NCBI RefSeq assembly: GCF_025685645.1
Contig: NZ_JAGSYF010000002.1
Span: forward strand, 124,001-188,000
Source: Edaphobacter bradus
GTDB taxonomy: Bacteria; Acidobacteriota; Terriglobia; Terriglobales; Acidobacteriaceae
Reading direction: 5' to 3'
Length of the DNA stretch: 64,000 nucleotides
Numbering within the stretch: position 1 is the first letter of the stretch; each line of letters starts with the position of its first letter. The position numbers and the translations under genes are program-made. Shown here piece after piece: positions 27,301-37,920 of this stretch. The notes below the pieces were generated by a model that was given only the letters and a program-made list of their open reading frames with translations, made no database searches and was not told where the DNA came from.

Positions 27301-27721
27301 CTCGAATGTCAGCGGCAACGGCGACAATGCAGACCGAGCGGTGCAGGTGGTCCGAAACCCAACAGCGGGCGTCTCTCACGCCATCGTCAACGGTTCGGTT
27401 CAGTGGTTCGACCCGAATGCATTTGTCGACCCCAACCCCGGAACCTACTCCCCAACACGCCGTGGACAGAACTTTAACCCCGGCTATAGCGCGTTTGACC
27501 TCTCTGTCATCAAGACCACAGCGATCACAGAGAGGGTGAAGATTCAGATCAAGGCAAATATGTATAACCTCTTCAACCGAACGAATCTCGCTCCGGTCGG
27601 TCTTCCGTCGACTGGCGAGGGCGGGACAATCGGTTCCACAATTGGACCGTATCTAGGCAGCCCCACCATCGGCCCCGGCGAACCCTTCAATACCGAGTGG
27701 GCAGCGAAGATCATCTTCTAG
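24347..27721 (+). CDS. Oar-like TonB-dependent receptor with carboxypeptidase-regulatory domain
   Basis: This is a large outer-membrane protein of about 1124 residues. A signal peptide (ALLSLIALTLALVC) is followed by an N-terminal Ig-like carboxypeptidase-regulatory domain (RGGINGTVTDNTGAAVVNATV), then a TonB-plug-like segment (QNLPNSGRDFTQLIAQT) and a long beta-barrel. Such proteins are extremely abundant in Acidobacteria and are thought to import carbohydrates or other large ligands. The C-terminus (NTEWAAKIIF) ends in aromatic/hydrophobic residues as in outer-membrane barrels. The start is set by GGAGGT. Substrate cannot be deduced; the neighbouring sigma factor may regulate it. Confidence 0.88.
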   Translation: MRQSSRKPSPKSALLSLIALTLALVCSPPLTAQTYRGGINGTVTDNTGAAVVNATVAAVETSTNVPYRTVSSSAGEFYFTNLPVGSYTVTISFTGFATAKYDEVKVVAGTSYILNAKLAISSSSQTVEVTAAAVTLDTASDVQATILPETVVQNLPNSGRDFTQLIAQTTGFAGLSSNGGGGYASVNGTRTNAVNWQIEGTDNNDLWWNIPAVNQGGVSAIAGVIFPIDAIENFSFVTTGETALGRNPGGTANLIIKSGTNQLHGSAYYFNHNEFFERQNPFSSTKPASRNQHYGFSVGAPILKDKFFFFAAGEHQNFLIGALNHATEPSAAYQTAAYSVLDFYGVPHNSVSRNLLNGNGTLKGLWPASALTGPAQPENYQASGNVTGHSFNGVIKLDYNITDKDHLSARWFVGQGTQTSPTSSELTPYFENAPIHVQNYSIIYNRVISPSMANQLAAGVSYFNQVFSDFDTSFNPIGLGLNTGVTDPALPGSPHLVIGPTGSGSGLTANNTGFDPTGVTSPSGRNDITGHLDDDLNWTKGAHQFHFGGEFRQAQVDDFYQTGQRGTLYFDGSQGPWNTSNFSGGAAQTPCAALATKNKGAAPPAGTPSNVLFLADFLAGCLNPTASSIVLGNPKRQVFLNTFALYGQDNWQITHRFNLNYGVRYDYAGPVHSNYPNLSIFDPTKPSGLAVVGQNAENIYPKFWGGVSPRIGFSYQLDSTGNTVLRGGYGFYYDTVYMKSILQNNGSQIISVFGPGLNPAGSDQVANAQGLNQVIKPGVDIYPTFAQASGGAASPGSINISTFDKNFKPADVQLWDLNIQHSITNSVIAQIGYVGSKGTHLQGLFDINPALPNPSESPDTTTRPYYKQFPQFGVIASDRSNLGSIYNSLQTTLRLQSWHGLTSQLGYTWSHALDYETGFLPYAPQDPRNEKAEYGNSDYDVRNTFTGYFNYAIPAFRGPERLTHGWELNSGFSFHGGLPYTVVASSNVSGNGDNADRAVQVVRNPTAGVSHAIVNGSVQWFDPNAFVDPNPGTYSPTRRGQNFNPGYSAFDLSVIKTTAITERVKIQIKANMYNLFNRTNLAPVGLPSTGEGGTIGSTIGPYLGSPTIGPGEPFNTEWAAKIIF

Positions 27722-27737
27722 CCAACTCTCATCCACA

Positions 27738-27776
27738 CAAAAAGGCCCCACCTAATCAAGGGTGGGGCCTTTTATC
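27738..27776. terminator. Bidirectional intrinsic terminator
   Basis: A 12-bp stem pairs 27741-27752 with 27761-27772 and has a T run on the plus strand (CTTTTATCG) and a run of T on the minus strand. It separates the convergent receptor and phosphoketolase genes. Confidence 0.85.
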
Positions 27777-27790
27777 GTCTCGGTCGCAAC

Positions 27791-30199
27791 CTACAGCGGC
27801 CACTTCCACTCCGTAATCTCCATCTTGTCGATCCCGTGCTCGTGCGCGTAGTTCACGCTCTCGATGATCTGGTCCTTCAGCCACTCCTTCAGGTGCGCCG
27901 CCGTCGCCTGCAGCTTCGGCACGCGGTCGATCACGTCGATCGCAAGGTTGAACCGGTCGATCTGGTTTACAATCGCCAGTTCCAGCGGCGTGTTAATGTT
28001 CCCCATCTCCTTGTACCCACGAACGTGAATGTTGCCATGGTTCTTGCGCCGGTAAGTGAACTTGTGGATCAGGGATGGATAAGCATGGAAGTTGAAGATC
28101 ACCGGCCGGTCCAGCGTAAACAGGCTGTCGAACTCACGTTCGGACAACCCATGCGGATGCTCCGACTCAGGCATCATCCGGAACAGGTCCACCACATTCA
28201 CAAACCGTATCTTCAGATCCGGGCAGTGCTCGCGAAGGATCGCCGTCGCTGCCAGCGCCTCCGCCGTCGGAATATCTCCTGCGCAGGCCATCACCACATC
28301 CGGCTCATCGCCCGCATCGTTGCTGGCGAAGTCCCATATCCCGATGCCCTTCGTGCAATGCTTCACCGCAGCATCCATATCCAGGTACTGCAGGTGCGGT
28401 GCCTTGTCCGCCACGATCACATTCACATAGTTCAAACTCTGCAGGCAGTGGTTCGCAACGCTCAACAGGCAGTTCGCATCCGGAGGCAGATAGATCCTGG
28501 TCACCTCCGGGCTCTTGTTCGTCACCACGTCCAGGAATCCCGGGTCCTGATGCGTAAATCCGTTATGGTCCTGCCGCCACACCAGCGAAGTAATCAGCAG
28601 GTTCAGCGACGAGATCGGCGATCTCCACCGCAGCTCCAGCTTGCTCTTCTCCAGCCACTTCGCATGCTGGTTGAACATCGAGTCGATGATGTGGACGAAC
28701 GCCTCATAGCTCGAAAGAAATCCATGGCGCCCCGTCAGCAGATACCCTTCGAGCCATCCCTCCAGCGTGTGCTCGCTGAGCATCTCCATCACACGGCCAT
28801 CGGGAGCGATCTCCGATCCGTCCGCATCCTCCGGCCTGATCTGCGCCAGCCACGTCTTCTCGCTCGCCTCGTAGATCGTCTGCAGCCGGTTCGAAGCCGT
28901 CTCGTCGGGCCCGAAGACGCGGAAGCTCGTCATATTCTTCCGCATCACATCGCGCAGAAAGCCCCCGAGCACAAACGTCGACGACACCTCCACCTGCCCC
29001 GGCTCCTTCACCTCCACCGCATAGTCACGAAAGTCCGGCATCTCCAGCGGCCTCCGCAGCAGGCCTCCGTTAGCATGAGGATTCGCCGTAATCCTCCGCG
29101 TCCCCTTCGGAGCCATCTCGCGCAGCTCCTCCACCAGCCTGCCCCTCGCGTCGAACAGCTCCTCCGGCTTATAGCTCTTCATCCACTGCTCGAGCTGCTT
29201 CAGGTGCTTCGGATTCGTCTTCGGGTCGAGGATCGGAATCTGGTGCGCGCGCCAGAACCCTTCCACCTTGTGTCCATCGACCTCCTTCGGCCCCGTCCAT
29301 CCCTTCGGTGTGCGCAGCACAATCATCGGCCACCGCGGCCTCTCCACCTTGCTCGCATCCTTCTTCCGAGCCTTCGCCTGAATCTCCCGAATCTCCAGAA
29401 CGCACCGCTCCATCGTCTCTGCCATCTTCTTGTGCATCGCCTCCGGCTCGTCGCCTTCGACGACATACGGCGTCCACCCATAGCCACGAAACAGCAAATC
29501 CAGCTCCTCCGGTGTAATTCGCGCCAGCACCGTAGGATTCGCAATCTTGTACCCATTCAAATGCAGCACTGGAAGCACTGCGCCATCGCGCGCCGCGTTC
29601 AGAAACTTGTTCGCATGCCAGCTCGTCGCCAGCGGCCCGGTCTCCGCCTCGCCGTCGCCCACCATCACCGTCACGATCAGGTCGGGATTATCGAACGCCG
29701 CGCCGAACCCATGCGACAGGCTATACCCAAGCTCGCCGCCCTCATGGATCGAACCCGGAGTCTCCGGCGTGCAGTGGCTCCCAATCCCTCCTGGAAACGA
29801 GAACTGCTTGAAGAACTTCTGCATCCCGTCCTCGTCCTCGCTCTTGTCCGGGTAAACCTCCGAGTAGACGCCCTCCAGGTAGCAGTTCGAGAGAGTCGCG
29901 GGAGCCCCATGCCCCGGCCCCGAGAGAAAGATCACATCCAGGTCATACTTCCTGATCAGCCGGTTCAGGTGCACCCACGTAAACGACTGCCCGGGGTCTG
30001 AGCCCCAATGCCCCAGCAGCCTGTTCTTGATGTGCTCCGCCTTCAGCGGCTTACGCAGCAGTGGATTCTTCTGGAGGTACAGCATCCCCGCGCACAGATA
30101 GTTGCATGCGCGCCAGTAACCATCCATCCTCCGCAACTCATCCGCGCTCAGAATTCCAGCCTGCGCACTCTCCTCGGCGATACCAACACGACGACGCAT
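27791..30199 (-). CDS. xfp: Xylulose-5-phosphate/fructose-6-phosphate phosphoketolase
   Basis: This thiamin-diphosphate enzyme cleaves xylulose-5-P or fructose-6-P to acetyl phosphate. It is 802 residues, close to the family length. The N-terminal domain has [19 protein letters not shown] and GPGHGAPA. The TPP-binding motif is [20 protein letters not shown], and [20 protein letters not shown] is the phosphoketolase signature. GAGGGGG precedes the ATG. It is the 3' partner of acetate kinase (28-base gap, same strand), which converts its acetyl phosphate product into acetate and ATP. Confidence 0.93.
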   Translation of the reverse strand: MRRRVGIAEESAQAGILSADELRRMDGYWRACNYLCAGMLYLQKNPLLRKPLKAEHIKNRLLGHWGSDPGQSFTWVHLNRLIRKYDLDVIFLSGPGHGAPATLSNCYLEGVYSEVYPDKSEDEDGMQKFFKQFSFPGGIGSHCTPETPGSIHEGGELGYSLSHGFGAAFDNPDLIVTVMVGDGEAETGPLATSWHANKFLNAARDGAVLPVLHLNGYKIANPTVLARITPEELDLLFRGYGWTPYVVEGDEPEAMHKKMAETMERCVLEIREIQAKARKKDASKVERPRWPMIVLRTPKGWTGPKEVDGHKVEGFWRAHQIPILDPKTNPKHLKQLEQWMKSYKPEELFDARGRLVEELREMAPKGTRRITANPHANGGLLRRPLEMPDFRDYAVEVKEPGQVEVSSTFVLGGFLRDVMRKNMTSFRVFGPDETASNRLQTIYEASEKTWLAQIRPEDADGSEIAPDGRVMEMLSEHTLEGWLEGYLLTGRHGFLSSYEAFVHIIDSMFNQHAKWLEKSKLELRWRSPISSLNLLITSLVWRQDHNGFTHQDPGFLDVVTNKSPEVTRIYLPPDANCLLSVANHCLQSLNYVNVIVADKAPHLQYLDMDAAVKHCTKGIGIWDFASNDAGDEPDVVMACAGDIPTAEALAATAILREHCPDLKIRFVNVVDLFRMMPESEHPHGLSEREFDSLFTLDRPVIFNFHAYPSLIHKFTYRRKNHGNIHVRGYKEMGNINTPLELAIVNQIDRFNLAIDVIDRVPKLQATAAHLKEWLKDQIIESVNYAHEHGIDKMEITEWKWPL

Positions 30200-30227
30200 C
30201 GTACCCCCTCGCTGACCTGCTGACTCG

Positions 30228-31433
30228 CTAAGCAGTTGCCTCCCGTCTCATCCGCGCCACATGCACCGCGATCATCAGGTCTTCCCTGCTCGGCACAACA
30301 AACACTCTCGATCTTGATTCAGATGCATGAATTGCCCGAAGCATATCTGCCGGGTCATGTATTTCTGCGTCGTTTAACACAGGGTCCACCCGGATCCCCA
30401 TCTCTTCCAGCCCCTCCAGGATCTCCGCACGCGACCGCGCATCATGCTCGCCGATCCCTCCGGCAAACACCACCGCGTCCAATCCCCCCATCAGCCAGCT
30501 GAAGCCGCCGATCGCTTTCCGCACGCTGCGCGTAAACACCTCAATCGCGAGTTGCGCCCGCGAATCTCCCTTCGCCGCCCCTTCGCGGACCATCTTCATA
30601 TCATTCGGAAGACCCGTCAGCCCCACCATCCCCGCATCACGGTTCAGCATCCGTTCCAGTTCGGCATCTCCGTTCATCTTCCGCAGCAGATACAGCACCA
30701 GTCCCGGATCAAGGTCGCCCGGCCGCGTCCCCATCACCACGCCGCCCGTCGGAGTCAGCCCCATCGTCGTGTCGATCGAGCGCCCCGCCAGCAGTGCCGT
30801 TACGCTGCATCCGCTTCCCAGATGAGCAATCACCATCCGCTGCGGCAGGCGAATCCCTGCCGTCCTCAACTGCCGCACTACCGACTCGCAGCTCAGCCCA
30901 TGAAACCCATACCGCCGTACGCCCTGCTCCCGATACTTCTCCGGCAGCGCATACGTCGAGGCCGCCTCCGGCATCGTCTCGTGAAACACCGTATCGAAGC
31001 ACGCGTAGTGCGCCGCCCGCGGAATACGCTGCATCGCATCTTCGATCATTTCGATCGCCACCGGATCGTGCAGCGGAGCGAACTCTGCGGCCTCCTTCAG
31101 GTCGCGCATCACCTCATCGCTGAGCCGCACATGGCGTTTCAACTTCGGTCCCGGATGCACCACCCGATAGCCCACCGCGTCGATCTGCGGCATCGCGCCA
31201 GAATTCAGCGCCCTTTCAACGACGCCGATCGCCTCAACGGGGTTCTCAGCCTTCACCTCCGGACTGCCGCCCGTCAGGTCGCGTCCCGCAGCATCGCGGA
31301 ACTTCAGGCTCGCCTTCCCTGAGCCTATCCCGCTCACTTCGCCTTCGAACATCGACTGCGGCTCCGCGCCACCCGCCGAGTACACCGAAAACTTAATCGA
31401 GGACGAACCGCTATTGATTACAAGAATATGCAC
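30228..31433 (-). CDS. ackA: Acetate kinase
   Basis: This 401-residue ASKHA-fold kinase interconverts acetyl phosphate and acetate with ATP. Motifs include the N-terminal [12 protein letters not shown] (Asn7), [34 protein letters not shown] and [20 protein letters not shown]. The start codon is GTG with AGGAG 8 bases upstream. It sits directly before the phosphoketolase gene on the same strand, forming a phosphoketolase-acetate kinase unit like those of the bifid shunt. The MscS gene upstream is separated by 55 bases and may be a separate unit. Confidence 0.93.
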   Translation of the reverse strand: MHILVINSGSSSIKFSVYSAGGAEPQSMFEGEVSGIGSGKASLKFRDAAGRDLTGGSPEVKAENPVEAIGVVERALNSGAMPQIDAVGYRVVHPGPKLKRHVRLSDEVMRDLKEAAEFAPLHDPVAIEMIEDAMQRIPRAAHYACFDTVFHETMPEAASTYALPEKYREQGVRRYGFHGLSCESVVRQLRTAGIRLPQRMVIAHLGSGCSVTALLAGRSIDTTMGLTPTGGVVMGTRPGDLDPGLVLYLLRKMNGDAELERMLNRDAGMVGLTGLPNDMKMVREGAAKGDSRAQLAIEVFTRSVRKAIGGFSWLMGGLDAVVFAGGIGEHDARSRAEILEGLEEMGIRVDPVLNDAEIHDPADMLRAIHASESRSRVFVVPSREDLMIAVHVARMRREATA

Positions 31434-31488
31434 GCACTCTGCTCCTGATGCATTTCTGCAAACCGCAAACCTGAAAAATCAGACCGCT

Positions 31489-33264
31489 CTACGCCTTGTT
31501 TCCCACTACAGACTGGACTCCCGCGTCTTCCGCCTCGCCCATCAGATCGATCACCCTCTGGTAAAGTCTGTTCCTCACATCGAACCGCTCACCCGCGCGT
31601 GTCACATACCGCACCACCATATCCACTCCCGAAGACGCCGGCTGCAACTCCACCGACGGCTCTGCGCTGAACTGGCTCAACCCGCCCTGCTTTGTCGCTC
31701 GTTGCCACTCCCGCTCGGCCTGCTTGGCGTTCTCCTCTGTCTCCTTTGCCACCGCACCATGGATCGACTCAATCAGCTTATAGGTCTCAGCTCCCCGCGG
31801 GATATTTACCTTGATCTCGTCCCACATCCACTGTCCCGACGTCGAGAAATTAAAGTACTGCCCCCTGACCGCAAAACTATTCATGAAGGTTACCCGCCGT
31901 CCCGTCGGATGCCCCTGGGCGGTCCAGTTGCCCGTCTCCAGCAACGTCGTCCGGAAGAGCCCCACCTCAACCACCTCTCCCCTCACTCCATTGATCTCCA
32001 CCCAGTCCTCCACTCGAATTCCGCTCTTCCCCATCAGCACGAACCAGCCGAAGAACGCCAGAATGAAGTCCTGAAACACGACCGTCAACCCCGCCGTCGC
32101 CAACCCAAGGATCGTCGGCATCTGGCTCGGCGTCCCGAAGATCACCAGCAGCACCAGCACCAGCGTCACAACGTGAACTCCCAGCCCCACCACGTTCCGC
32201 AGCGTGTTCTGACTGCGTCTGTCCACCCTCAACCGGTCTAGCAGCTTGTTCGCAATCATCCCTGCGATCGCGCCCAACAGCACAAGAGACGCAATCCACG
32301 CCAGGGACACCAGGATCATGTGGACCACAATCGTATGCTGCAACTTCACCTGGTTCAGCCATTGCCCGTACACCTGCGAGAGCTGCTGATGCGCCTGAAT
32401 CCGGTCATCCAGAATCCCCTGAATCGTCACCATCTCACGCATCTGCTTCAGACACGCCACTCTGCTCTTCGCGCTGGTCTGGGCCGCGTCAGCGCTGCCT
32501 GGCGCATTCAGCTTCTTATCAATCTCACTGTGCTGCAACGTCAGTGCGGCTGCATCCGCATCGGCCTGTGCCTTTGCCTGCCGCAGCGCCTCCATCCTGG
32601 TCCGCTGGGCCAGCCACGCCCCAATCCTTCCCATGAGAGTCCCATACCGCTTCGCCGAAACCACCGCCGTCTGCGTCGTGTCGCCCATCTGGGCGTCATA
32701 CTTCTTCATCTCGGCTTCGCGGGCCGACAGTTCCTCCTTGATCTGCGCGCTCTTATCTCCGCTCGCCTTTGCCAGGTCACCCTTCGCATCTGTCAGCTCA
32801 TCGCTGTCCAACTGAGCCTGCGCCTTCGCCAGGTCCAGATCGTCGTTCTCCGTCCCAGCCGGAGCGCCCTTCGCCGCTGCCGTCAACTGATCGACCTTGG
32901 CCTGGTCCTCCTTCACCAGAGACTCGAGCCTGGCCACCTTCTGCTGCTGCGCCAGCGCATCTCCCGTCAGCGTCCGTGTATCCACCGTCGCCTGCCGCAT
33001 CGCCTGCGCAAACGCCTGGTCGACCTCATGGTCCGCCAGCCGCAGCGCCTGCCTGGCATACTCCTGCTCCTCGGCTGACACCGCCATCGCAGCCATTGCC
33101 TGCGCCGTCTGCCACGGCCTCTGGTCCACCAACTCTCCCGCCGTGTGCTTCCCCTTCAAAAACGACAGGTGAGCCATCGAGCCCTGCGTCAGAATGATCC
33201 CCACAACACAAGCCACCAGCACTGCCACCGGAACCACAACAAAGAGCCGCCGCAAATCTCTCAT
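31489..33264 (-). CDS. MscS-family mechanosensitive channel with long N-terminal extension
   Basis: This 591-residue protein has an N-terminal membrane anchor (VVPVAVLVACVVGIIL), a long periplasmic helical region (about residues 40-300, with repeated Ala/Gln/Lys patterns suggesting coiled coil), two more helices and the MscS core (LGLATAGLTVVFQDFILAFFGW, then GIRVEDWVEINGVRGEVVEVGLFRTTL). The conserved beta domain and C-terminal soluble part follow. It resembles the large MscK/YnaI-like channels that protect against osmotic downshock. The start ATG at 33264 has only a weak ribosome-binding site. Whether it gates ions is not testable here. Confidence 0.85.
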   Translation of the reverse strand: MRDLRRLFVVVPVAVLVACVVGIILTQGSMAHLSFLKGKHTAGELVDQRPWQTAQAMAAMAVSAEEQEYARQALRLADHEVDQAFAQAMRQATVDTRTLTGDALAQQQKVARLESLVKEDQAKVDQLTAAAKGAPAGTENDDLDLAKAQAQLDSDELTDAKGDLAKASGDKSAQIKEELSAREAEMKKYDAQMGDTTQTAVVSAKRYGTLMGRIGAWLAQRTRMEALRQAKAQADADAAALTLQHSEIDKKLNAPGSADAAQTSAKSRVACLKQMREMVTIQGILDDRIQAHQQLSQVYGQWLNQVKLQHTIVVHMILVSLAWIASLVLLGAIAGMIANKLLDRLRVDRRSQNTLRNVVGLGVHVVTLVLVLLVIFGTPSQMPTILGLATAGLTVVFQDFILAFFGWFVLMGKSGIRVEDWVEINGVRGEVVEVGLFRTTLLETGNWTAQGHPTGRRVTFMNSFAVRGQYFNFSTSGQWMWDEIKVNIPRGAETYKLIESIHGAVAKETEENAKQAEREWQRATKQGGLSQFSAEPSVELQPASSGVDMVVRYVTRAGERFDVRNRLYQRVIDLMGEAEDAGVQSVVGNKA

Positions 33265-33430
33265 CCATTCACCATAAACCGTAGACTTGCCACAAAACCG
33301 TCTTGCTCCGCACAGCAGTTATGATGCCGTCTTTACCGAATGCGTCCCCTCCTGCCCTGATCCCCCAAAAGTTGCATTCACATCTTTTTGAACTGAAAGG
33401 CTTTTTGTTGCCCTATACTCGGAACTCCTC

Positions 33431-36400
33431 ATGAAAACCAGACTCGTTCGTTCTGTCTCCGCCGCCCTCCTTGTGTCTGCCCTCTTCGCTCTCTGCCTCA
33501 ACGGTTGCTCTTCAGGCTCCAGTGGTTCATCCTCAACCCCCACTCCCGCGACAGTGACGTCGGTCTCACCCACATCAGTCACCGTCGGCGCAGCTGCTAC
33601 TACCATCACGGTTACCGGAAGCAACTTCATCTCGACATCAGTTGTTCAGATCGCGGGCGTCAGTGAACCGACCACGTTTGTCAGCGCGACGCAACTTCAG
33701 GCCTCGGTCCCGTCAAGCCTCTTCGCAAGCGCCGCCCTCTTGCCCGTCGCAGTCCTTAACGGCTCCACCACCAGCGCGACCGGCCAGGCCGTTAATCTTG
33801 AAATCGACAACCCCTCACCAACGATCAGCAGCTTCAGCCCAGCGAACTTCATCGCCGGCGTTACGAACACTCCCCTGGTCATCGCGGGCTCGGGCTTCGT
33901 CTCCACAAGCAGCGCTCAGGTCAACGGCAGCGCACGCCCAACCACATATATCAGTCCCACGCAGCTCAATGTAGCGTTCACCGCCAGCGATCTCGCCGCT
34001 GCAGGAACCCTCTCGGTCAAAATCGCCAACCCGTCGCCCGGTGGAGGCACCTCTGCCGCCGCATCCGTACCTGTCAACAATCCGATCCCCACAGGGCTCG
34101 TTCTCACCCCGTCAACAGTTACGGTAGGAGCACCTGCAGCGACCATCACGGTCACAGGCTCCGGATTCCTCTCGAACTCCGTCGTCAACGTCAACGGCTC
34201 AGCCCGCTCAACTACTTTGGTCGACGCTACCCACCTTACATTCACGCTCGCGGCAACCGATCAGGCCACACAAGCCACACTCGCCGTCACCGTGACCAAC
34301 CCGGCTCCCGGTGGCGGGACCTCCCTGCCAACCATCCTCGCCGTTGACCTTCCGGCCTTGACTCCCACCATCGCTTCCCTCTCTCCGACGCAATTTATCG
34401 TCGGCTCTCCAGACAGCACTCTCCTCGTCAACGGCACCAACTTCACGAACAAGTCAGTCGTGCAGTGGAACGGCTCGCCTTTGGCAACTCCTTTTCACTC
34501 GGGCTCTACAAGACTCTTCGCCACTGTGCCCGCAGCCCTTCTGGCTTCAGTCGGCACTGCAAGTGTCACGGTCACGACTCCAACCGCAACACCCGGCACC
34601 TCGAACACGGCCTCCATCGCGATCACCACACCACCTGCTCCCGCCATAACCTCGATCAACCCCAACTCTGCGCCCATTGGGACCGCGACCAGGATCACAG
34701 TCTACGGAACCAACTTCACTGCCTCCTCCACGGTCTCCTTCAATGGAACTGTACTGACGACAACATACGGCAGCTCGACGAGTCTGACGGCACAGATTCC
34801 TTCTAACCTGGATGCGCTTCCGGGCAACGGTTCCATCACGGTTACGACGCCAGCCCCGGGAGGCGGCACCAGCTCCTCGCTTGCATTTACCTCTTACATT
34901 CCCATCGTCAACAACAGCATGGTCTACAACCCTGCCAACGGACTGCTCTATGTCTCGGTCCCCAGTTCGGCGGGCGCTCCCTACGGAGATTCTGTCGTCT
35001 CGGTAGACCCCGCGACGGGCGCTCTCGGAAACCCCATCCTCGTCGGCAGCGAACCCAACAAGCTGGCTATCTCCTCTGATGGCACCACCCTCTGGGTAGG
35101 CCTCGATGGTGCTGCTGCGGTCAGACAGGTCAATCTCACCAGCAATACCGCAGGCCTTCAGTTCGGCCTCGGCGGCAACTCCGGCATCTACGCCAATCCG
35201 CTCACAGCGCTCGCGCTTGCCGCTCTCCCAGGCTCTCCGAACTCTGTCGTCGTCTCCCTCAGCAACAGTATCGCCATCTTCGATAACGGAGTCAGGCGCG
35301 GTCCGGCTCCCACCAATAATTACCTCTACAACAGCGGCTACGCCTTACAGGTCGACGGCACCAAGAGCGAAATTTACGTCGCCGCCAATAGTGACTACTA
35401 CGTCTACACCTACAACTCCACCGGCATCACATTGAAAACGACCGCAACAACTGGAACATATGCGGCGGCCTATGGAATTGATGACCTCCAGGCCACCGGA
35501 GGCCGCATCTATGCCGACTCGGGCCACGCCTACGATGTCGAATCCGGCGCGCTCCTCGGAACTTTCTACGCATCCGGAACCACGCCCGCCAGTGGTCCTA
35601 TCGTCGCCGACACCGCCCTCGGAAAAGCCTTCGTCCTCGACTACTCCAGCCTCGGCTACGGCTACAATCAGATCCAGACATTCAACAGCTCCGACTACAC
35701 TTCGGCCTCCTCCTCTGTCATCCCCGTCAACGGTGTAAGCTCCATCTACACAGGCACCGGCGGCAATCCATCGCATCTTACACGCTGGGGCACAAATGGC
35801 CTCGCCTTCCGGGCATCCAACGGTGTCTTCAGCCTCCGCTCCAACCTGGTCAAGGATCTCTCCTCAACCTCCGCCGACCTTGGCGTAGCGATTGCCGCCT
35901 CCGGTTCAAACACAACCGGATCCAACACCACCTATACAGTTACAGTGAGCAATGCAGGGCCTTCGGATTCCACCAACGTTGTGCTCACAGCACTCGTTCC
36001 TTCCTCCGGAGTCCTCGTCTCCGCGACACCGTCGCAGGGCACATGCGCCCCTGGTTCAACAATTCAGTGCAACCTCGGCGGCATCACCAACGGCTCGTCC
36101 ACAACAATCACCATCGTCGTCCAGCAGACCACCGCAGGCCAGTCCACTCTTACGGCCCAGGTCACCGGTTCCGAAGCGGACAACTCCCTCGCTAACAATC
36201 AGGCGACCTCCACCGTCACCGTCACGGGCAACGGCTACAACGTCGCGCCAACCCTCTCTTCCATCTCACCCGCTGCCATCCTGGCTGGCTCGACCGACAC
36301 AACCGTCACGGTCAACGGAACTGGATTCACCAGCGCCACGACCGTGCTGCTCAACGGTTCGCCGATCTCCACCTCCGTCTCCAGCAACACGCAGCTCACC

Positions 36401-37786
36401 GCGCTTGTCCCTTCCTCCAGCCTCACTACTCTCGGTTGGGCGGCCATCAGTGTCTCCACCCCAACACCCGGAGGCGGAGTATCGACCGTCCTCCCGCTCT
36501 CGATCTACAAGGTCATCACCGTTGGCGTAAACCACATCCTCTACGATCCCTTCACCCGCAAACTCTACGCCAGCGTAGGCTCGGGTTCGGCGACGGTTAC
36601 CGGAAACTCCATCGCAGCGATCACACCTGAAACCGGCTCCATCGGAACCCCAATCCCCATCGGCAGCCAGCCCACCGCATTGGCGCTCTCTGACGATGGC
36701 CAGATCCTCTATACCATCCTCACCGGCAGCAGCAGCATCGCCCGGTTCAACATGCTCACTCAAAAGGCCGACTTCTCCTACACGCCTGCCTCAAACACAT
36801 ACTCCGCAAGCACGAACGGATTCCGGGACATCGCCGTCCTCTCGGGTAGTGAGAACACCATAGCCTTGGATCTTGGTTATACGAGCGGTCTCGGCCTCTA
36901 TGACTTCGATCCGACGAACAAAACTGCCTCTCTTCGAGGTGCAGTCACTGGTCTGTATAGCGGTACGAGCCTGCATTTCCTCAATCCCAACACGCTGCTC
37001 GTCTTCAACAGTGATACCTGGCAGACCCTCGACAGCTATCCCATCACTTCGGCCGGTCTGCAGTACTACAACAATACCCAGAGAACCTCCTCCACCCTTT
37101 TGCACTTTGGCTCGTTCAAACTGAGCGGTGGCCTGGCCTTCGCCAACAACGGCGGAGCCGCTGACCCCAGCACAACCCCAGCTACCCAACTCGGCTACTA
37201 CGCCCCCTTGAACCAAAACAGCTATGCCAACCAGGTCGTAGCTCCTGACACTTCACTGAGCCGCGTCTTCTTCCTCGGCAGCACCTCCACATCAACCTCT
37301 TACACATCGAACGTCGACGGCATCATCGCCTACGACCAGAAGACCTTCCTTCCCACCGCGGCCGTCTCTCTCAACATGGCCGCCACCGAAGGAACCAATA
37401 CCTCGTACAACGGAGTCGACCTCATCCGCTGGGGCCAGGACGGCCTCGCCGCCCTCACCAGTGGAGGCCACATCTACATCCTCCGCGGACCCGTCGTCGT
37501 CCCGCAGCTCCTCAACCAGAACGCCGCCGCCACCCTCACCGCCGCGACACCCGGCAGCATCACCAACGGCGCCGGAAACACTCTCATCACCGTCACTGGC
37601 AGCGGCTTCCTTCAGGGAGCCGCCGTCACCTGGAACGGCTCTTACCGCACCACCACCTGGGTCGACTCCTCGCACCTCACCGTAGCCATACCCGCCAGCG
37701 ACCTCGCCGCCGCCGGATCGGCCACCCTGATCGTCACCAACCCCGGAGCCTCGGCCTCAAGCTCCATCACCTTCACCATCAACTAA
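33431..37786 (+). CDS. Giant IPT/TIG, beta-propeller and DUF11 lipoprotein
   Basis: This 1451-residue surface protein has a signal peptide with a lipobox ([11 protein letters not shown], Cys26), so it is probably lipid-anchored. A Ser/Thr-rich linker is followed by about five IPT/TIG Ig-like repeats (about residues 37-480, each ending like PGGGTS), a YVTN-type beta-propeller (about 490-810), a DUF11 domain (about 840-930, [21 protein letters not shown]), another IPT, a second propeller (about 1025-1355) and a final IPT (about 1375-1451). Such proteins probably mediate adhesion or matrix binding, but no ligand can be named. It stands alone with its own terminator. Confidence 0.85.
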   Translation: MKTRLVRSVSAALLVSALFALCLNGCSSGSSGSSSTPTPATVTSVSPTSVTVGAAATTITVTGSNFISTSVVQIAGVSEPTTFVSATQLQASVPSSLFASAALLPVAVLNGSTTSATGQAVNLEIDNPSPTISSFSPANFIAGVTNTPLVIAGSGFVSTSSAQVNGSARPTTYISPTQLNVAFTASDLAAAGTLSVKIANPSPGGGTSAAASVPVNNPIPTGLVLTPSTVTVGAPAATITVTGSGFLSNSVVNVNGSARSTTLVDATHLTFTLAATDQATQATLAVTVTNPAPGGGTSLPTILAVDLPALTPTIASLSPTQFIVGSPDSTLLVNGTNFTNKSVVQWNGSPLATPFHSGSTRLFATVPAALLASVGTASVTVTTPTATPGTSNTASIAITTPPAPAITSINPNSAPIGTATRITVYGTNFTASSTVSFNGTVLTTTYGSSTSLTAQIPSNLDALPGNGSITVTTPAPGGGTSSSLAFTSYIPIVNNSMVYNPANGLLYVSVPSSAGAPYGDSVVSVDPATGALGNPILVGSEPNKLAISSDGTTLWVGLDGAAAVRQVNLTSNTAGLQFGLGGNSGIYANPLTALALAALPGSPNSVVVSLSNSIAIFDNGVRRGPAPTNNYLYNSGYALQVDGTKSEIYVAANSDYYVYTYNSTGITLKTTATTGTYAAAYGIDDLQATGGRIYADSGHAYDVESGALLGTFYASGTTPASGPIVADTALGKAFVLDYSSLGYGYNQIQTFNSSDYTSASSSVIPVNGVSSIYTGTGGNPSHLTRWGTNGLAFRASNGVFSLRSNLVKDLSSTSADLGVAIAASGSNTTGSNTTYTVTVSNAGPSDSTNVVLTALVPSSGVLVSATPSQGTCAPGSTIQCNLGGITNGSSTTITIVVQQTTAGQSTLTAQVTGSEADNSLANNQATSTVTVTGNGYNVAPTLSSISPAAILAGSTDTTVTVNGTGFTSATTVLLNGSPISTSVSSNTQLTALVPSSSLTTLGWAAISVSTPTPGGGVSTVLPLSIYKVITVGVNHILYDPFTRKLYASVGSGSATVTGNSIAAITPETGSIGTPIPIGSQPTALALSDDGQILYTILTGSSSIARFNMLTQKADFSYTPASNTYSASTNGFRDIAVLSGSENTIALDLGYTSGLGLYDFDPTNKTASLRGAVTGLYSGTSLHFLNPNTLLVFNSDTWQTLDSYPITSAGLQYYNNTQRTSSTLLHFGSFKLSGGLAFANNGGAADPSTTPATQLGYYAPLNQNSYANQVVAPDTSLSRVFFLGSTSTSTSYTSNVDGIIAYDQKTFLPTAAVSLNMAATEGTNTSYNGVDLIRWGQDGLAALTSGGHIYILRGPVVVPQLLNQNAAATLTAATPGSITNGAGNTLITVTGSGFLQGAAVTWNGSYRTTTWVDSSHLTVAIPASDLAAAGSATLIVTNPGASASSSITFTIN

Positions 37787-37802
37787 ATCGCCTCATTTCA
37801 AC

Positions 37803-37842
37803 CCAAAGGGCGTGTCCGTTCCTATCGGACACGCCCCTTTCT
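37803..37842 (+). terminator. Intrinsic terminator after the giant lipoprotein
   Basis: An 11-bp stem core pairs 37808-37818 with 37826-37836, followed by CCTTTCTCTT. It precedes glmS by about 80 bases. Confidence 0.85.
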
Positions 37843-37920
37843 CTTGCCGCGACCATTACTTCCCACAAAAGTCCCATCTCCCCCTCACAAAATCCTCGCC
37901 CACCATTTACCCTCAAATCC

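Noticed and set aside
27836..30001. A 721-codon open frame opposite the phosphoketolase gene
   Set aside because: It is Arg/Leu/His-rich with no domain, and it is the mirror of a well-conserved gene of strongly biased codon use.
37841..37920. glmS ribozyme/riboswitch
   Set aside because: The leader is only about 80 bases after the terminator and shows none of the ribozyme core I would expect; these occur mainly in Firmicutes.
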